From Caryophanales bacterium (GTDB taxonomy: Bacteria; Bacillota; Bacilli; CAJFEE01), in NCBI GenBank assembly GCA_029256085.1, contig JAQSYP010000002.1:62001-126000 (forward strand): 64,000 nt of DNA, in the 5' to 3' direction. Below the pieces are notes generated by a model that saw nothing but the letters and a program-made list of their open reading frames with translations, had not been told where the DNA came from and did no database searches. Positions within the stretch are counted from its first letter, which is position 1. Every line of letters begins with the position of its first letter. Position numbers and translations under genes: made by a program. This document shows positions 9,135 through 17,682 of this stretch, in pieces.

Positions 9135-9452
9135 ATGGGTTGTGGAAGATTTAGAGATAACGGAGATGTACTAGGTGTTAATGACAATGGTTTATTTGGC
9201 AATAACATCTTCGGTGGATTTCCTTGCTTATGCGGTAGACGCAATCATGTACCAGAAGTTATAGAAGATGAAACAATCGTACTTGGAATTAGCGATGAAT
9301 TTGGCGACGAAGCTTGTTACAAGTGCAAAAGAGTAAGAGATGAAGTTTGTAGAAGAAGAAACGTTCTTGGTGTAGAAGATAGAAGATGCAATGGTGATGT
9401 ATTAGGTGTAGAAGATAGAAGAAGAGGTTGCAAAAGAAGACATAGACGTTAA
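9135..9452 (+). CDS. Probable spore coat protein with VLGV repeats and Cys/Arg-rich tail
   Basis: 105 residues from the ATG at 9135 (GGAGG 8 bases upstream; a TTG at 9120 overlaps that site and is rejected). A short motif recurs: GDVLGVND, TIVLGISDE, NVLGVEDRR, GDVLGVEDRR. Cys occur in pairs and singly (CLC, CYKC), and the C-terminus is almost all Arg/Lys. It shares the MGCG start with the coat protein gene that follows. The exact sigma-K-type promoter supports mother-cell expression late in sporulation. I do not recognise a named family; coat or exosporium assignment is inference from composition, promoter and neighbour. Confidence 0.68.
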   Translation: MGCGRFRDNGDVLGVNDNGLFGNNIFGGFPCLCGRRNHVPEVIEDETIVLGISDEFGDEACYKCKRVRDEVCRRRNVLGVEDRRCNGDVLGVEDRRRGCKRRHRR

Positions 9453-9460
9453 TTAATTAC

Positions 9461-9501
9461 TTACCACTTTGGGATTACAATCCCTTAGTGGTAATTTTTT
9501 T
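9461..9501 (+). terminator. Terminator after the VLGV-repeat gene
   Basis: TTACCACT and AGTGGTAA enclose an inner GGGAT/ATCCC stem, followed by seven T. Confidence 0.82.
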
Positions 9502-9524
9502 AAAAATGGACTAATAAAAACGTA

Positions 9525-9552
9525 ACCGAATTGAGGCAACTTAAATATCTTA
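9525..9552 (+). promoter_or_regulatory. Sigma-K-like promoter of the coat protein gene
   Basis: AC at 9525-9526, 17 bases, then AATATCTTA at 9544-9552 (one mismatch to CATANNNTA). The spacing is the same as at the neighbouring coat gene. Confidence 0.6.
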
Positions 9553-9589
9553 ATAGTGTAACAGAACATTTTTAAAAGGAGTGAAACCG

Positions 9590-10063
9590 ATGGGTTGTGG
9601 AAAACACGATAAATTTAATAATACTAACTGTGTTCTAGATGTAGTACAATTCATAAACGATCTTCAAAATGCTGTAGAAGATGATGATTGCCCTACAGGA
9701 TGTTTAAATCCAGTATTAGGTGGAGTTGTAAGTCCTGTAAATAGAGCAAACACAAGACCTTTTATTCTATATACAGAATGCGGCGATAAATTCTCTGCTT
9801 TCTTTAGAACACTTGATGGCAGATTATGTAAATCATTCGTATTTAGAGTAGAAAGCGTTGAAGATAACTGCGCAGTATTAAGAGTACTAGGAGTAAAATT
9901 CCTAGATGATTGCGAAGAAGTTGTTGGTGATGTTTCAATGGATGATTTATTAAAGGACTGCAAACGTATTGCATTGTTCCCAACAAGTTCTTGTATCACT
10001 GTTGACTTACGTTGCTTCTGTGCTATTCAATGCTTAGAAGATTTATATTTACCAGGTGTTTAA
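9590..10063 (+). CDS. cotY: Spore coat/exosporium protein of the CotY-CotZ-ExsY family
   Basis: 157 residues from the ATG at 9590 (AAAAGGAGTG 6 bases upstream); the in-frame GTG at 9581 overlaps that site. The protein is Cys-rich. 'VVQFINDLQNAVE' and 'CPTGC' near the N-terminus, 'ANTRPFILYTECG' in the middle and 'CITVDLRCFCAIQCL' near the end are family hallmarks. The middle block is closer to what I recall of B. cereus ExsY/CotY than of B. subtilis CotZ. These proteins self-assemble into disulfide-linked sheets of the outer coat or exosporium basal layer. It converges with cotO, as part of a coat island. Confidence 0.92.
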   Translation: MGCGKHDKFNNTNCVLDVVQFINDLQNAVEDDDCPTGCLNPVLGGVVSPVNRANTRPFILYTECGDKFSAFFRTLDGRLCKSFVFRVESVEDNCAVLRVLGVKFLDDCEEVVGDVSMDDLLKDCKRIALFPTSSCITVDLRCFCAIQCLEDLYLPGV

Positions 10064-10077
10064 TGTGAAATAAGTAA

Positions 10078-10106
10078 TGGCGGTAGTCTAAACTACCGCC
10101 ACTTTT
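10078..10106. terminator. Terminator between the cotY-type gene and cotO
   Basis: Perfect arms TGGCGGTAGT / ACTACCGCCA, with a short T-rich tail on the plus side. Confidence 0.75.
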
Positions 10107-10620
10107 ATATTCCTAATAATCTTATTGAAACAATTTCGTTTGAATTTGCACGAAAGCCATTTAGATCTGAATTTGAGACTAAAGTTAATACACCATTTTT
10201 ATATGATTCTACATAGCCAACGAAAGTCTCATCACTTGTCTTAACTTCACAAGGAATTTTAGGTATATACACCGGTCTATTTATTAGGTAATTAATTTTT
10301 TCATCCACTGTCATATCTTTAAAAGGTTTTCTAACGCCAGTTACAATTGCTTGTGATTTTTCTTCTGTAAGTTCCACTTGTGCAACTGTGGCTTCTTGTT
10401 TATTATTTTTTATTCTGCTCTTTTCAGATACTTTTTCTGCCACCTTATCAGCTTCAGCTGCTTGTTCATAAGACATTTTTCCATCATGGTCAATTTGAAC
10501 AACATTTTTATTCTTTTTAGTTATAAAGCTTTTTTGCATTCGGCCCGTGCCAATATCTAAGTTAGGCTGCACAATATACATTAGAGGGCCTTTTCCAATA
10601 AGTAAGTTTTGGTCTGACAT
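10105..10620 (-). CDS. cotO: Spore coat protein CotO
   Basis: 171 residues; the ATG follows AAAGGGGG. A short conserved N-terminus (PLMYIVQPN) is followed by a charged, probably disordered middle. The conserved C-terminal domain 'FKDMTVDEKINYLINRP' continues into 'CEVKTSDETFVGYVESY' and 'IVSIRLLGI'. That arrangement is typical of CotO, a coat morphogenetic protein placed under CotE/CotH control in B. subtilis. Location next to a CotY/Z-type gene and near fabI matches the B. subtilis order cotZ-cotO-fabI. Confidence 0.9.
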   Translation of the reverse strand: MSDQNLLIGKGPLMYIVQPNLDIGTGRMQKSFITKKNKNVVQIDHDGKMSYEQAAEADKVAEKVSEKSRIKNNKQEATVAQVELTEEKSQAIVTGVRKPFKDMTVDEKINYLINRPVYIPKIPCEVKTSDETFVGYVESYKNGVLTLVSNSDLNGFRANSNEIVSIRLLGI

Positions 10621-10778
10621 AAATATCCCCCTTTCTATTTCCTATATAAATGTTTATGCTAACGAATCATAAAATTTTCCTATTTAATATAAAAACAAAA
10701 AATTTACAATTAGTTAACATCCATTTAACAAATATTTGTTAAATTCAAAATATAGTCAGTCTATTAGGAGAGCATTAC

Positions 10779-11675
10779 GTGATAATAAGAGATGAAGAAG
10801 TTTATCCTTTTTTTCAGAAAATAATTAAGCAAAAGTTGCTAAATATCGTCTTTCAGCCAATTGTATCCCTTGAGACTGGTGAGTTATTCGCAAATGAAGC
10901 CCTAACTAGAGGACCGCAAAATTCATTTTTTTCATCTCCCCTCAACTTATTTAACTATGCTGAGAAAACTGGTCATTTGTATACATTAGAAAAAATCACT
11001 AGAGAACTAGCAATTGAACGCAGTAACCAAATTAGTGAGAATAATAGTAAATTATTTATTAATATTAATGCACGCGTAATTGAAGATCCTTGCTTCACAC
11101 CAGGTAATACAATATCTTTTTTGAAAAGAAATGGGATTTCACCAACCGATATTGTTTTTGAAATTACAGAACGTTCAGCAATTACAGATTTTGATAAATT
11201 CACATCAGTACTAGAACATTATAGGAGCCAGGGTTTTTTAATCGCTATCGATGATGCAGGCGCAGGCTACTCATCCCTTCAAGCAATATCTGAATTAGAA
11301 CCTGACTTTATAAAAATCGATAGATCTTTAATCACAAATATAAATAATAATAGAATAAAAGCTAGTTTAGTGGAGGCGTTTACTTACTTTGCGAATAAAA
11401 GCGACACAAAGATTATTGCAGAAGGCATTGAAACTAAAGAGGAATTAGATTTTTTAGTTAATTTAGGAGTAAATTACGGCCAAGGCTACTATATAGCCCG
11501 TCCGAAAACAGAGAAGCAAGAAATAAGTCAAAATATTAAACAATCATGCATCATATTGAGACAAAAACAAGTTATTGAAGGTAGACAGCACTTTGTTCAA
11601 CCGACAGATATAATTGTCGTTAAAAAAAATCACACAATTTTTGGAACTTATCGAGCTGATCTACCTTTAATATAA
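10779..11675 (+). CDS. EAL-domain cyclic-di-GMP phosphodiesterase
   Basis: 298 residues from a GTG (TAGGAGAG upstream). A stand-alone EAL domain: E40-A-L, the metal-ligand Asn in 'FININ', Glu in 'FEITE', the Asp pair in 'AIDDAGAGYSSL', Lys in 'FIKIDRSL', Glu in 'IIAEGIET' and Gln in 'YGQGYY' are all present, so it is probably active in hydrolysing c-di-GMP to pGpG. The loop-6 motif is DDAGAG instead of the usual DDFGTG. About 45 residues after the EAL domain have no recognised fold. No membrane or sensor domain is present, so it is cytosolic. Confidence 0.9.
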   Translation: MIIRDEEVYPFFQKIIKQKLLNIVFQPIVSLETGELFANEALTRGPQNSFFSSPLNLFNYAEKTGHLYTLEKITRELAIERSNQISENNSKLFININARVIEDPCFTPGNTISFLKRNGISPTDIVFEITERSAITDFDKFTSVLEHYRSQGFLIAIDDAGAGYSSLQAISELEPDFIKIDRSLITNINNNRIKASLVEAFTYFANKSDTKIIAEGIETKEELDFLVNLGVNYGQGYYIARPKTEKQEISQNIKQSCIILRQKQVIEGRQHFVQPTDIIVVKKNHTIFGTYRADLPLI

Positions 11676-11707
11676 ATGTGGTTACTCCCCAAAGTAACTT
11701 TCATGAA

Positions 11708-11744
11708 GATAGACCTATCCACTGTTGGTAGGTCTATTTTTATT
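11708..11744 (+). terminator. Terminator after the EAL gene
   Basis: ATAGACCTA pairs with TAGGTCTAT, followed by a T-rich tail. Confidence 0.82.
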
Positions 11745-11776
11745 GTTAAATGAAACAAACTGCTATGTTTGTGGTT

Positions 11777-12046
11777 CTAAAAAGCTTAAATGCAATAAGT
11801 AAGAAACTTAACTATTAAAATTACTTTTGTTGATTTGCGCTTTCGGCGCTCGCTTTCCGCGGGCACGGCCTCAACTAATTTTTGCAAGTGAAACTTGCAA
11901 AAATGGATTTTCGGCTCGTGCTGTTCCCGTCGGAGTCGAGAGCCTACGTTACAATCAAGTACCTTTTCAGCACGTTTAAACTTTAATTTTAAGACAAACA
12001 AAACAGTAGTGAATTGTTTTTAATAGTCGCATTTGTTCCTCATAAA
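11777..12046. repeat. GC-rich dispersed intergenic repeat, copy 1
   Basis: This explains most of the 510-base gap between the EAL gene and fabI. The core starts 'TTGTTGATTTGCGCTTTCGG' and contains the perfect hairpin TTTTTGCAAG-TGAAA-CTTGCAAAAA and a stretch at 11905-11937 that recurs inverted at 47237-47269 (31 of 33 bases). Its AT-rich outer parts also resemble those of copy 2 at 19 kb. It is far more GC-rich than the neighbours. An open frame of 71 codons within it is judged not to be a gene. Confidence 0.75.
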
Positions 12047-12150
12047 TGTTTAAGCCAATAGTTAGTGTAACTATTTTCAAAATGTAATTGCTAATTTAGT
12101 ATGTAAAATTTTGTTTACTTAATGTGTCGGGCATGATTTTTAGTTAGAAA

Positions 12151-12182
12151 AAAAATTGCTGTCCTATTAGGGGCAGCAATTT
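12151..12182 (-). terminator. Terminator of fabI
   Basis: ATTGCTG / CAGCAAT stem, with a T run on the minus strand. Confidence 0.8.
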
Positions 12183-12186
12183 TGAA

Positions 12187-12969
12187 TTAACTTAATGCTA
12201 ATGTATGGTATCCGCTATCTACGTGTAGTATGTCTCCAGTAATACCTCTTGATAAATCACTTAATAAGAATAATGCAACATCTCCAACTTCTTCTTGAGT
12301 AGTCGCTCTTCTAAGAGGAGCTTTCTCTTCCATAATCTTAACGATTTGGTTGAAATCGCCTACTCCCTTTGCAGAAAGTGTTCTAATCGGACCAGCAGAA
12401 ATTGCATTAACACGAATATTCTCTTGGCCTAAATCTTTTGCTAAATATTTCATACTTGCATCTAATGAAGCTTTAGCAACACCCATAACATTATAATTTT
12501 CTACTACTCTTTCTCCACCTAAGTAAGTAAGAGTAACGATACCGCCACCTTCAGTCATTAGGCTTCTAACTTCTTTAGCCATTGCAGTTAGTGAGTATGC
12601 ACTAATATTGTGAGCTAATAAGAAACCTTCACGAGTAGTGTTCATGTACTCGCCTTTAAGATCATCTCTATTTGCATATGCGATACAGTGTACTAATCCG
12701 TGTACAACTGGAGTTGTCGCCTTAATTGCCTCGAAGCATTCTTTAATGCTGCTATCTTCAGTAACATCACATTCTAATAATAGTGAATCTTCAGCACCTT
12801 CTAATGTAGAAACTAATTTCTTTAATTCAGGTACCATTCTTTCCATTGCATATGTAAAAATTAAGTTTGCGCCAGCATTATGTAATGATTTTGCTATGCC
12901 CCAAGCAATGCTTCTATGATTTGCTACACCTGTTACGATGAATGTTTTCCCTTGAACATTTAGGCTCAT
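12187..12969 (-). CDS. fabI: Enoyl-[acyl-carrier-protein] reductase FabI
   Basis: 260 residues, the usual length. A short-chain dehydrogenase-fold enzyme that reduces enoyl-ACP in the last step of each fatty-acid elongation cycle. The modified nucleotide-binding motif VTGVANHRSIAWGIA is typical of FabI. Tyr149, Tyr159 and Lys166 (YxxMxxxxxK) are the catalytic set. The C-terminus 'GDILHVDSGYH' is conserved. The start ATG has GGGGGATT upstream. A FapR operator lies 30 bases before the gene, so repression by FapR relieved by malonyl-CoA is expected, as in B. subtilis. Confidence 0.97.
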   Translation of the reverse strand: MSLNVQGKTFIVTGVANHRSIAWGIAKSLHNAGANLIFTYAMERMVPELKKLVSTLEGAEDSLLLECDVTEDSSIKECFEAIKATTPVVHGLVHCIAYANRDDLKGEYMNTTREGFLLAHNISAYSLTAMAKEVRSLMTEGGGIVTLTYLGGERVVENYNVMGVAKASLDASMKYLAKDLGQENIRVNAISAGPIRTLSAKGVGDFNQIVKIMEEKAPLRRATTQEEVGDVALFLLSDLSRGITGDILHVDSGYHTLALS

Positions 12970-12998
12970 TTAAATTAATCCCCCTGTTTTTATAAGGT

Positions 12999-13017
12999 AT
13001 TAGTACTAGGTACTAAT
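12999..13017 (-). promoter_or_regulatory. FapR operator of fabI
   Basis: ATTAGTACTAGGTACTAAT is a near-perfect palindrome matching the FapR site known from Bacillus fatty-acid genes. It lies just upstream of fabI, overlapping the expected transcription start; TATAAA is directly upstream of it on the minus strand. Confidence 0.9.
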
Positions 13018-13161
13018 TTTATAGTATCATACACACATTAAAAAATAAACAAGTATTTATGAATATACTTGTCAATTTTATGTAAACCCTCATTAACCTT
13101 TGCAAATTATTTAAAATAAAGTAAACTTTATTAAGAACTATTGAATGAAGAAGGTTATAAA

Positions 13162-14343
13162 ATGAGTAAAGACCAAACACCACAATACAAAATTGATATT
13201 ACACTTATCCTTGTGTTATTATTTCTTGCTATAATTAGTTTCTTTACAATTAATAGTGCTGAAGACCAAATACCTGAAAAGTTACAACATGTTAACTTCG
13301 CAAGAAAACAAATTGTCTGGTATTTGCTATCTTTAATTGCAATAGCAGGAACAATGGTAATCGACTTTGATAGATTTAAATACATAACCTGGTATTTATA
13401 TGGATTTGGTATGTTTTTATTATTAGGTCTAGAATTTGGTCCTTCCCTTGGTGTTTCCAACGAGATTATTCTTACTTTAAATGGTGCAACCGGTTGGTAT
13501 AAGCTCGGACCACTTGGCAATTTTCAACCTGCAGAGTTAGAAAAATTAGTACTTATATTATTGTTAAGTAGGACAATCGTTGAGCACCATGATAAGTATC
13601 CTGAAAGAACTAAAAAAGATGATCTTAGATTAATAGCAAAGTTTTTTATTATCGTTGTTCCACCAATGCTTCTCATATTAAAACAACCTGACCTAGGTTC
13701 TGGAATGGTAATAACGGCGATAGTTGCTGCTATTATGTTTGTGTCGGGAATCCGTTTTAGATATATTTTTGCTCTAGCTAGCGGTGTTATTGCAATCGGT
13801 GCGCTAATGGTATTTATTTATTTGAATTATACTGAATTTTTTAAAACAAATATTCTAGATGAATATCAGCTCAATAGATTCTATGGATGGTTGGCACCAT
13901 ATGAATATGAAACGCAAGGTTATCAATTAAGACAAGCTCTCTTAGCTATCGGATCTGGTACACTTATGGGTAAAGGCTACTCGGCAAATGAAGTGTACTT
14001 CCCTGAACCTCAAACCGATTTTATATTTGCGATATTCTCCGAGAACTTTGGGTTTGTTGGCTCGAGCATAGTAATCTCTTTATTCTTTTTACTCATCTAC
14101 AGAATGATTCATATTGCTTTAGAGAGTAATGATCCCTTTGGAAGCTATATTTGTGCTGGAGTTATAGGTATGATTACGTTTCAAGTTTTTCAAAATATTG
14201 GAATGACAGTTGGTCTTCTTCCGATTACAGGGATTCCTCTACCATTTATAAGTTACGGGGGTAGTTCATTACTAATATATATGGTTTGTATTGGGCTAGT
14301 GTTGAACGTACGCTCCAGAACGAGGAAATATATGTTTGATTAA
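13162..14343 (+). CDS. rodA: SEDS-family peptidoglycan glycosyltransferase, RodA/FtsW type
   Basis: 393 residues from the ATG at 13162 (GAAGAAGG upstream); an in-frame TTG at 13141 lacks a site. About ten membrane helices. SEDS signatures are 'NFQPAELEKL', 'QPDLGSGMV', 'PQTDFIFAIFSENFGFVG' (with the Asp thought to be catalytic) and 'GIPLPFISYGGSSL'. It polymerises lipid II into glycan strands with a class B PBP. The sequence is more RodA-like than FtsW/SpoVE-like, but paralogues are common, so elongation versus another role is uncertain. It stands alone, divergent from fabI. Confidence 0.87.
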   Translation: MSKDQTPQYKIDITLILVLLFLAIISFFTINSAEDQIPEKLQHVNFARKQIVWYLLSLIAIAGTMVIDFDRFKYITWYLYGFGMFLLLGLEFGPSLGVSNEIILTLNGATGWYKLGPLGNFQPAELEKLVLILLLSRTIVEHHDKYPERTKKDDLRLIAKFFIIVVPPMLLILKQPDLGSGMVITAIVAAIMFVSGIRFRYIFALASGVIAIGALMVFIYLNYTEFFKTNILDEYQLNRFYGWLAPYEYETQGYQLRQALLAIGSGTLMGKGYSANEVYFPEPQTDFIFAIFSENFGFVGSSIVISLFFLLIYRMIHIALESNDPFGSYICAGVIGMITFQVFQNIGMTVGLLPITGIPLPFISYGGSSLLIYMVCIGLVLNVRSRTRKYMFD

Positions 14344-14371
14344 ACCGGCTATTCTGTTAGTCGGTTTTTTT
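14343..14371 (+). terminator. Terminator after the rodA-like gene
   Basis: AACCGGCTA / TAGTCGGTT stem and seven T directly after the stop. Confidence 0.8.
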
Positions 14372-14419
14372 ATCCAAAATTTTGGGTATCTTATTTATAG
14401 TGTAAAGGAGTGATTTCAA

Positions 14420-15163
14420 GTGATTTATGACATTATTGGAGATATTCATGGGTGTTTAGAAGAGCTAGAGGATCTACTTGAAAAACTAGGCTATAAAAAA
14501 GATGCAAATGGATATGTTGCACCACCTGACCATAAAGTTGTTTTCCTTGGTGACTTAACCGATAGAGGTCCTGATTCTGTAGGTGTAATAAATCTAGTTT
14601 ATGACCTAGTCATAGAAAAGAAAATCGGAATATATGTGCCTGGTAATCATTGTAGAAAATTACATAGGTACTTTATTGGAAGGAACGTTCAGTTAAAGCA
14701 CGGAATTGAGACTACTGATGCTGAGTTAAAAGCCCTCAACAATAGTGACTACAAACAAGTTAAGCATAGGTTTATGATGTTATATGAAGCGGCACCATTA
14801 TATTTTATGAATTTTGATAGAAGCTTAGTTGTAGCTCATGCTGGAATAAGTAACAATCTAATTGGCAAGCAAGGGAAAACCGTTGAAACTTTTGTCTTTT
14901 TTGGTGATATTACTGGTGAAACTCTTCCCGATGGTAGACCTGTAAGGTTAGATTGGGCAAAGAGTTATAATGGAAAATCATTTATAGTGTATGGACATAC
15001 ACCAGTGACTGAACCGAGGTTTAAAAATAATACCGTTAACATTGACACTGGATGTGTTTTTGGTGGTAAATTAACATCAGTACAATTTCCATCGAAAAAA
15101 ATCACACAAGTAGAGTCTAAACAACCTCACTTAGAAGAGAAGTTTTCTACATTTGAGAGCTAA
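14420..15163 (+). CDS. prpE: Bis(5'-nucleosyl)-tetraphosphatase PrpE
   Basis: 247 residues starting at a GTG with AAAGGAGTG upstream. Metallophosphatase motifs of the PPP family are GDIHG (residues 7-11), GDLTDRGPDS, GNHCRKL (the PrpE variant of GNHE), 'VVAHAGIS' and 'YGHTPV'. B. subtilis PrpE hydrolyses Ap4A asymmetrically and influences spore germination. The gene is convergent with the rluD-type gene and overlaps it by 4 bases, the same neighbourhood as in B. subtilis (nadF-yjbO-prpE). Confidence 0.93.
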   Translation: MIYDIIGDIHGCLEELEDLLEKLGYKKDANGYVAPPDHKVVFLGDLTDRGPDSVGVINLVYDLVIEKKIGIYVPGNHCRKLHRYFIGRNVQLKHGIETTDAELKALNNSDYKQVKHRFMMLYEAAPLYFMNFDRSLVVAHAGISNNLIGKQGKTVETFVFFGDITGETLPDGRPVRLDWAKSYNGKSFIVYGHTPVTEPRFKNNTVNIDTGCVFGGKLTSVQFPSKKITQVESKQPHLEEKFSTFES

Positions 15164-16056
15164 TTAATATTAGCTCTCAAAAATGTGTCCATATCTTCCG
15201 GTAGTGTTGAATCGAACTTTAATTCTTTTTGTAGTATCGGATGAAAAAAATTAATTGAGTAAGAATGTAATGCTTGTCTTTTTAGAATTTTTGTAGAGCC
15301 ACCGTAAAGGTCATCACCAACTAAAGGGTGTCCTAAGTGTGCCATATGGACTCTAATCTGATGGGTTCTACCCGTTTCTAAAGATAATTTAACAAGTGAA
15401 TAATCATTGTTATTAACTATAACTTCAAAGTGAGTTGTAGCAGATTGACCATCATCCTTAACACACCTTTCAATAATACTCCCCACCTTACGACCAATTG
15501 GAGCATTTACTACCTCTTTACCTTCTAATTTCCCATGAACTATTGCTTTATATTTTCTTTTAACAGTTCCCCTTTTCTGTTCATTAGAAAATAAGTTATG
15601 CACAAAACCATTCTTAGCAACAATTAATAAGCCAGTTGTATCTCTATCAAGCCTATTAACAGCGTGAAAAGTATAGTCGATATCATTTTGATCGTAGTAA
15701 TATAATACGGCATTTGCTAGTGTACCAGTAGGATGTTGTTTTGAAGGAATTGTTGGCATTCCAGCTGGTTTATTAATAACTAAAATAAAATCATCTTCAT
15801 ATATAATATCTAGTTCAATTTTTTCAGAAAGCATCTCTGGGCTTCTTTTCTCTTGTGGAAAAATTATAGTGACTATATCATTTTCACTTAAAACTTTTCT
15901 AACATTGAATTCAACATTATTAACAAGAATCTTGCCACCTTGGAATTTTATTTGTGTTAGTGCTCTTTTTGAAATACCGTGCGAATATAGAAATTCTTTT
16001 AAAACACGATTATCTTCATTATTTTTTACGGTCCAAGAAAGTGTATTATACGGCAA
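15160..16056 (-). CDS. RluD-type 23S rRNA pseudouridine synthase (YjbO-like)
   Basis: 298 residues from a TTG preceded by AAGGGG; no better start was seen. An S4-like RNA-binding part at the N-terminus ('SKRALTQIKFQGGKILVNN') precedes the catalytic domain with 'NRLDRDTTGLLIVAK', in which the Asp of RLDRDT is the nucleophile, and 'GRTHQIRVHMAHLGHPLVGDDLYGG'. It probably modifies uridines in 23S rRNA, exact site unknown. It is the last gene of the minus-strand cluster relQ-nadF-rluD. Confidence 0.93.
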   Translation of the reverse strand: MPYNTLSWTVKNNEDNRVLKEFLYSHGISKRALTQIKFQGGKILVNNVEFNVRKVLSENDIVTIIFPQEKRSPEMLSEKIELDIIYEDDFILVINKPAGMPTIPSKQHPTGTLANAVLYYYDQNDIDYTFHAVNRLDRDTTGLLIVAKNGFVHNLFSNEQKRGTVKRKYKAIVHGKLEGKEVVNAPIGRKVGSIIERCVKDDGQSATTHFEVIVNNNDYSLVKLSLETGRTHQIRVHMAHLGHPLVGDDLYGGSTKILKRQALHSYSINFFHPILQKELKFDSTLPEDMDTFLRANIN

Positions 16057-16074
16057 AGTTTTTTACCCCTTATA

Positions 16075-16108
16075 AAAAGCTTCCAAACTAAATATTTGGA
16101 AGCAAAAA
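16075..16108 (-). terminator. Stem-loop between nadF and the rluD-type gene
   Basis: TTGCTTCCAAA / TTTGGAAGCTT with TTTTTAT after it on the minus strand. Being inside the cluster, it may only partly stop transcription. Confidence 0.7.
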
Positions 16109-16110
16109 TT

Positions 16111-16902
16111 TTATCTTATAAAAGAATCACGAACTCGGTTCCAAAACGGAAACGGTCTAAATCTTGCGAACTGAATAGTTTCATCTGCTACACGACATTG
16201 TATTGATTTAACATCATTTAGTTCCTTACGCATATGATCGACTGTCATAATAAAGTTAACGTCACTTACTGGCTTTAGCATACACGTATGCGTCGATGGC
16301 AAAATCAAAGGAGATCCTACAGTCCTGAATACTCTATTGTTAATCGAAGCCATTTCCGCAATTTGAATTGCTGAAATTGAAGGATGCAAAATTGCTCCAC
16401 CTAATGCTTTATTATAAGCAGTACTACCTGATGGGGTCGATATGCACAGCCCATCTCCTCTAAAAGTTTCAAAAAGCTGACCTCTAATTTCTACATCAAT
16501 AACAAAAGTACCTTCAACACTTTTAACGGTACACTCGTTTAATGCTAAAATTTTTAATTCCTTTTCACCATTAGAAAAACGAACTATTACCTCTAATAAG
16601 GGATATTTTACGCTATGGAATGGTGTATTAGCTAAAGCAATCACTAAGCTCTCTAGTTCTGAAGGCAGCCAGTCAGCATAAAACCCAAGGTGTCCTGTAT
16701 GTACTCCAACGAAAGCAGTATCTCTAAGACGGTGTTTATACTTATGAAAAGCATAAAGTAGTGTACCGTCACCACCAACAGATATTACAATATCAGGGTT
16801 ATCTTCATTCATTTCAAAAGCGTAAAAGCTCATGTATTCTATTAGTTTTGCTGCTACAACATTTGATGCTTTGTCACCCTTCGTCGTAATTGCAACCTTC
16901 AT
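16111..16902 (-). CDS. nadF: NAD kinase
   Basis: 263 residues (the B. subtilis enzyme is about 266). It phosphorylates NAD to NADP. The GGDGT motif at residues 43-47 is the family signature. 'LNECTVKS', '[25 protein letters not shown]' and '[11 protein letters not shown]' are conserved substrate and dimer regions. The ATG has AGGAGGA upstream. It follows relQ by 35 bases, so co-transcription is likely, as in B. subtilis yjbM-nadF. Confidence 0.95.
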   Translation of the reverse strand: MKVAITTKGDKASNVVAAKLIEYMSFYAFEMNEDNPDIVISVGGDGTLLYAFHKYKHRLRDTAFVGVHTGHLGFYADWLPSELESLVIALANTPFHSVKYPLLEVIVRFSNGEKELKILALNECTVKSVEGTFVIDVEIRGQLFETFRGDGLCISTPSGSTAYNKALGGAILHPSISAIQIAEMASINNRVFRTVGSPLILPSTHTCMLKPVSDVNFIMTVDHMRKELNDVKSIQCRVADETIQFARFRPFPFWNRVRDSFIR

Positions 16903-16937
16903 TGAAAAAGTCCTCCTAATTAGCCTGCTGCTAAATG

Positions 16938-17564
16938 CTAAACATCGCCTTTTTTACTAGAAAATATTGCATGTGCTTCTTGTATCTCATCTCTAATATT
17001 AGACATTTCCTCATCTAACCTATGTGCTGCTTCTGCTGCTCTTTGTAACCTTGTCTTGATTTCTTCTGGAAAAATCCCCTTATATTTATAATTAAGCGAG
17101 TGTTCAATCGTCGCCCAAAAATTCATTGCAAGAGTTCTAATTTGTATTTCGGCAAAAACTTTCTTAACTCCATAAATAGTTTGAACAGGATATGCTATAA
17201 CAAGATGATAAGATCGATATCCACTTTCCTTATTATTTATAATATAATCTCGCTCTTCAATAATTTCAAAATCAGTTCGCGTTCGGAGAATTTCAACAAC
17301 TGGTTTAATGTCATCTACAAATTGCACCATTATTCTAACTGCAGCGATATCACGGATTTCTTCTTCAATATTATTGTGCGGTATTTTATTAGTTCTAGCC
17401 TTATCCAATATACTAGCTATAGGTTTTACACGACCAGTAACAAATTCGATTGGAGAGTTCATATTATACATTTCATATTGCGCTCTCAAGCCGCGAAATT
17501 TAATTTTTAGTTCTTCTACTGCTTGTTCATAAGGAGCAAGAAGTTCATCCCAATGTTTAACCAC
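16938..17564 (-). CDS. relQ: Small alarmone synthetase RelQ (YjbM/SasB)
   Basis: 208 residues from a GTG with GGTGGTGA upstream. A single (p)ppGpp synthetase domain without hydrolase: '[10 protein letters not shown]', '[19 protein letters not shown]' and '[26 protein letters not shown]' are the conserved G-loop and synthetase motifs, followed by a helical C-terminal tail. RelQ-type enzymes make ppGpp/pppGpp from GTP or GDP and ATP and form tetramers. It is divergent from the CYTH gene and heads a cluster with nadF. Confidence 0.93.
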   Translation of the reverse strand: MVKHWDELLAPYEQAVEELKIKFRGLRAQYEMYNMNSPIEFVTGRVKPIASILDKARTNKIPHNNIEEEIRDIAAVRIMVQFVDDIKPVVEILRTRTDFEIIEERDYIINNKESGYRSYHLVIAYPVQTIYGVKKVFAEIQIRTLAMNFWATIEHSLNYKYKGIFPEEIKTRLQRAAEAAHRLDEEMSNIRDEIQEAHAIFSSKKGDV

Positions 17565-17682
17565 AATATCACCACCAATAAATCCTTTTCCATAATTATA
17601 TTATCATAAGTCATTAAGTATTGATATGTAAGACGTTTCAATTCATAATTGATATATACTGAAATTCCATGGAGGAATACAA

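Noticed and set aside
9664-9999. 111-codon minus frame opposite the coat protein gene
   Set aside because: Antisense shadow of a clearly conserved coat protein.
11786-12001. 71-codon frame on the minus strand between the EAL gene and fabI
   Set aside because: It lies entirely in the GC-rich repeat, its sequence follows the palindromes, and it has no ribosome binding site.
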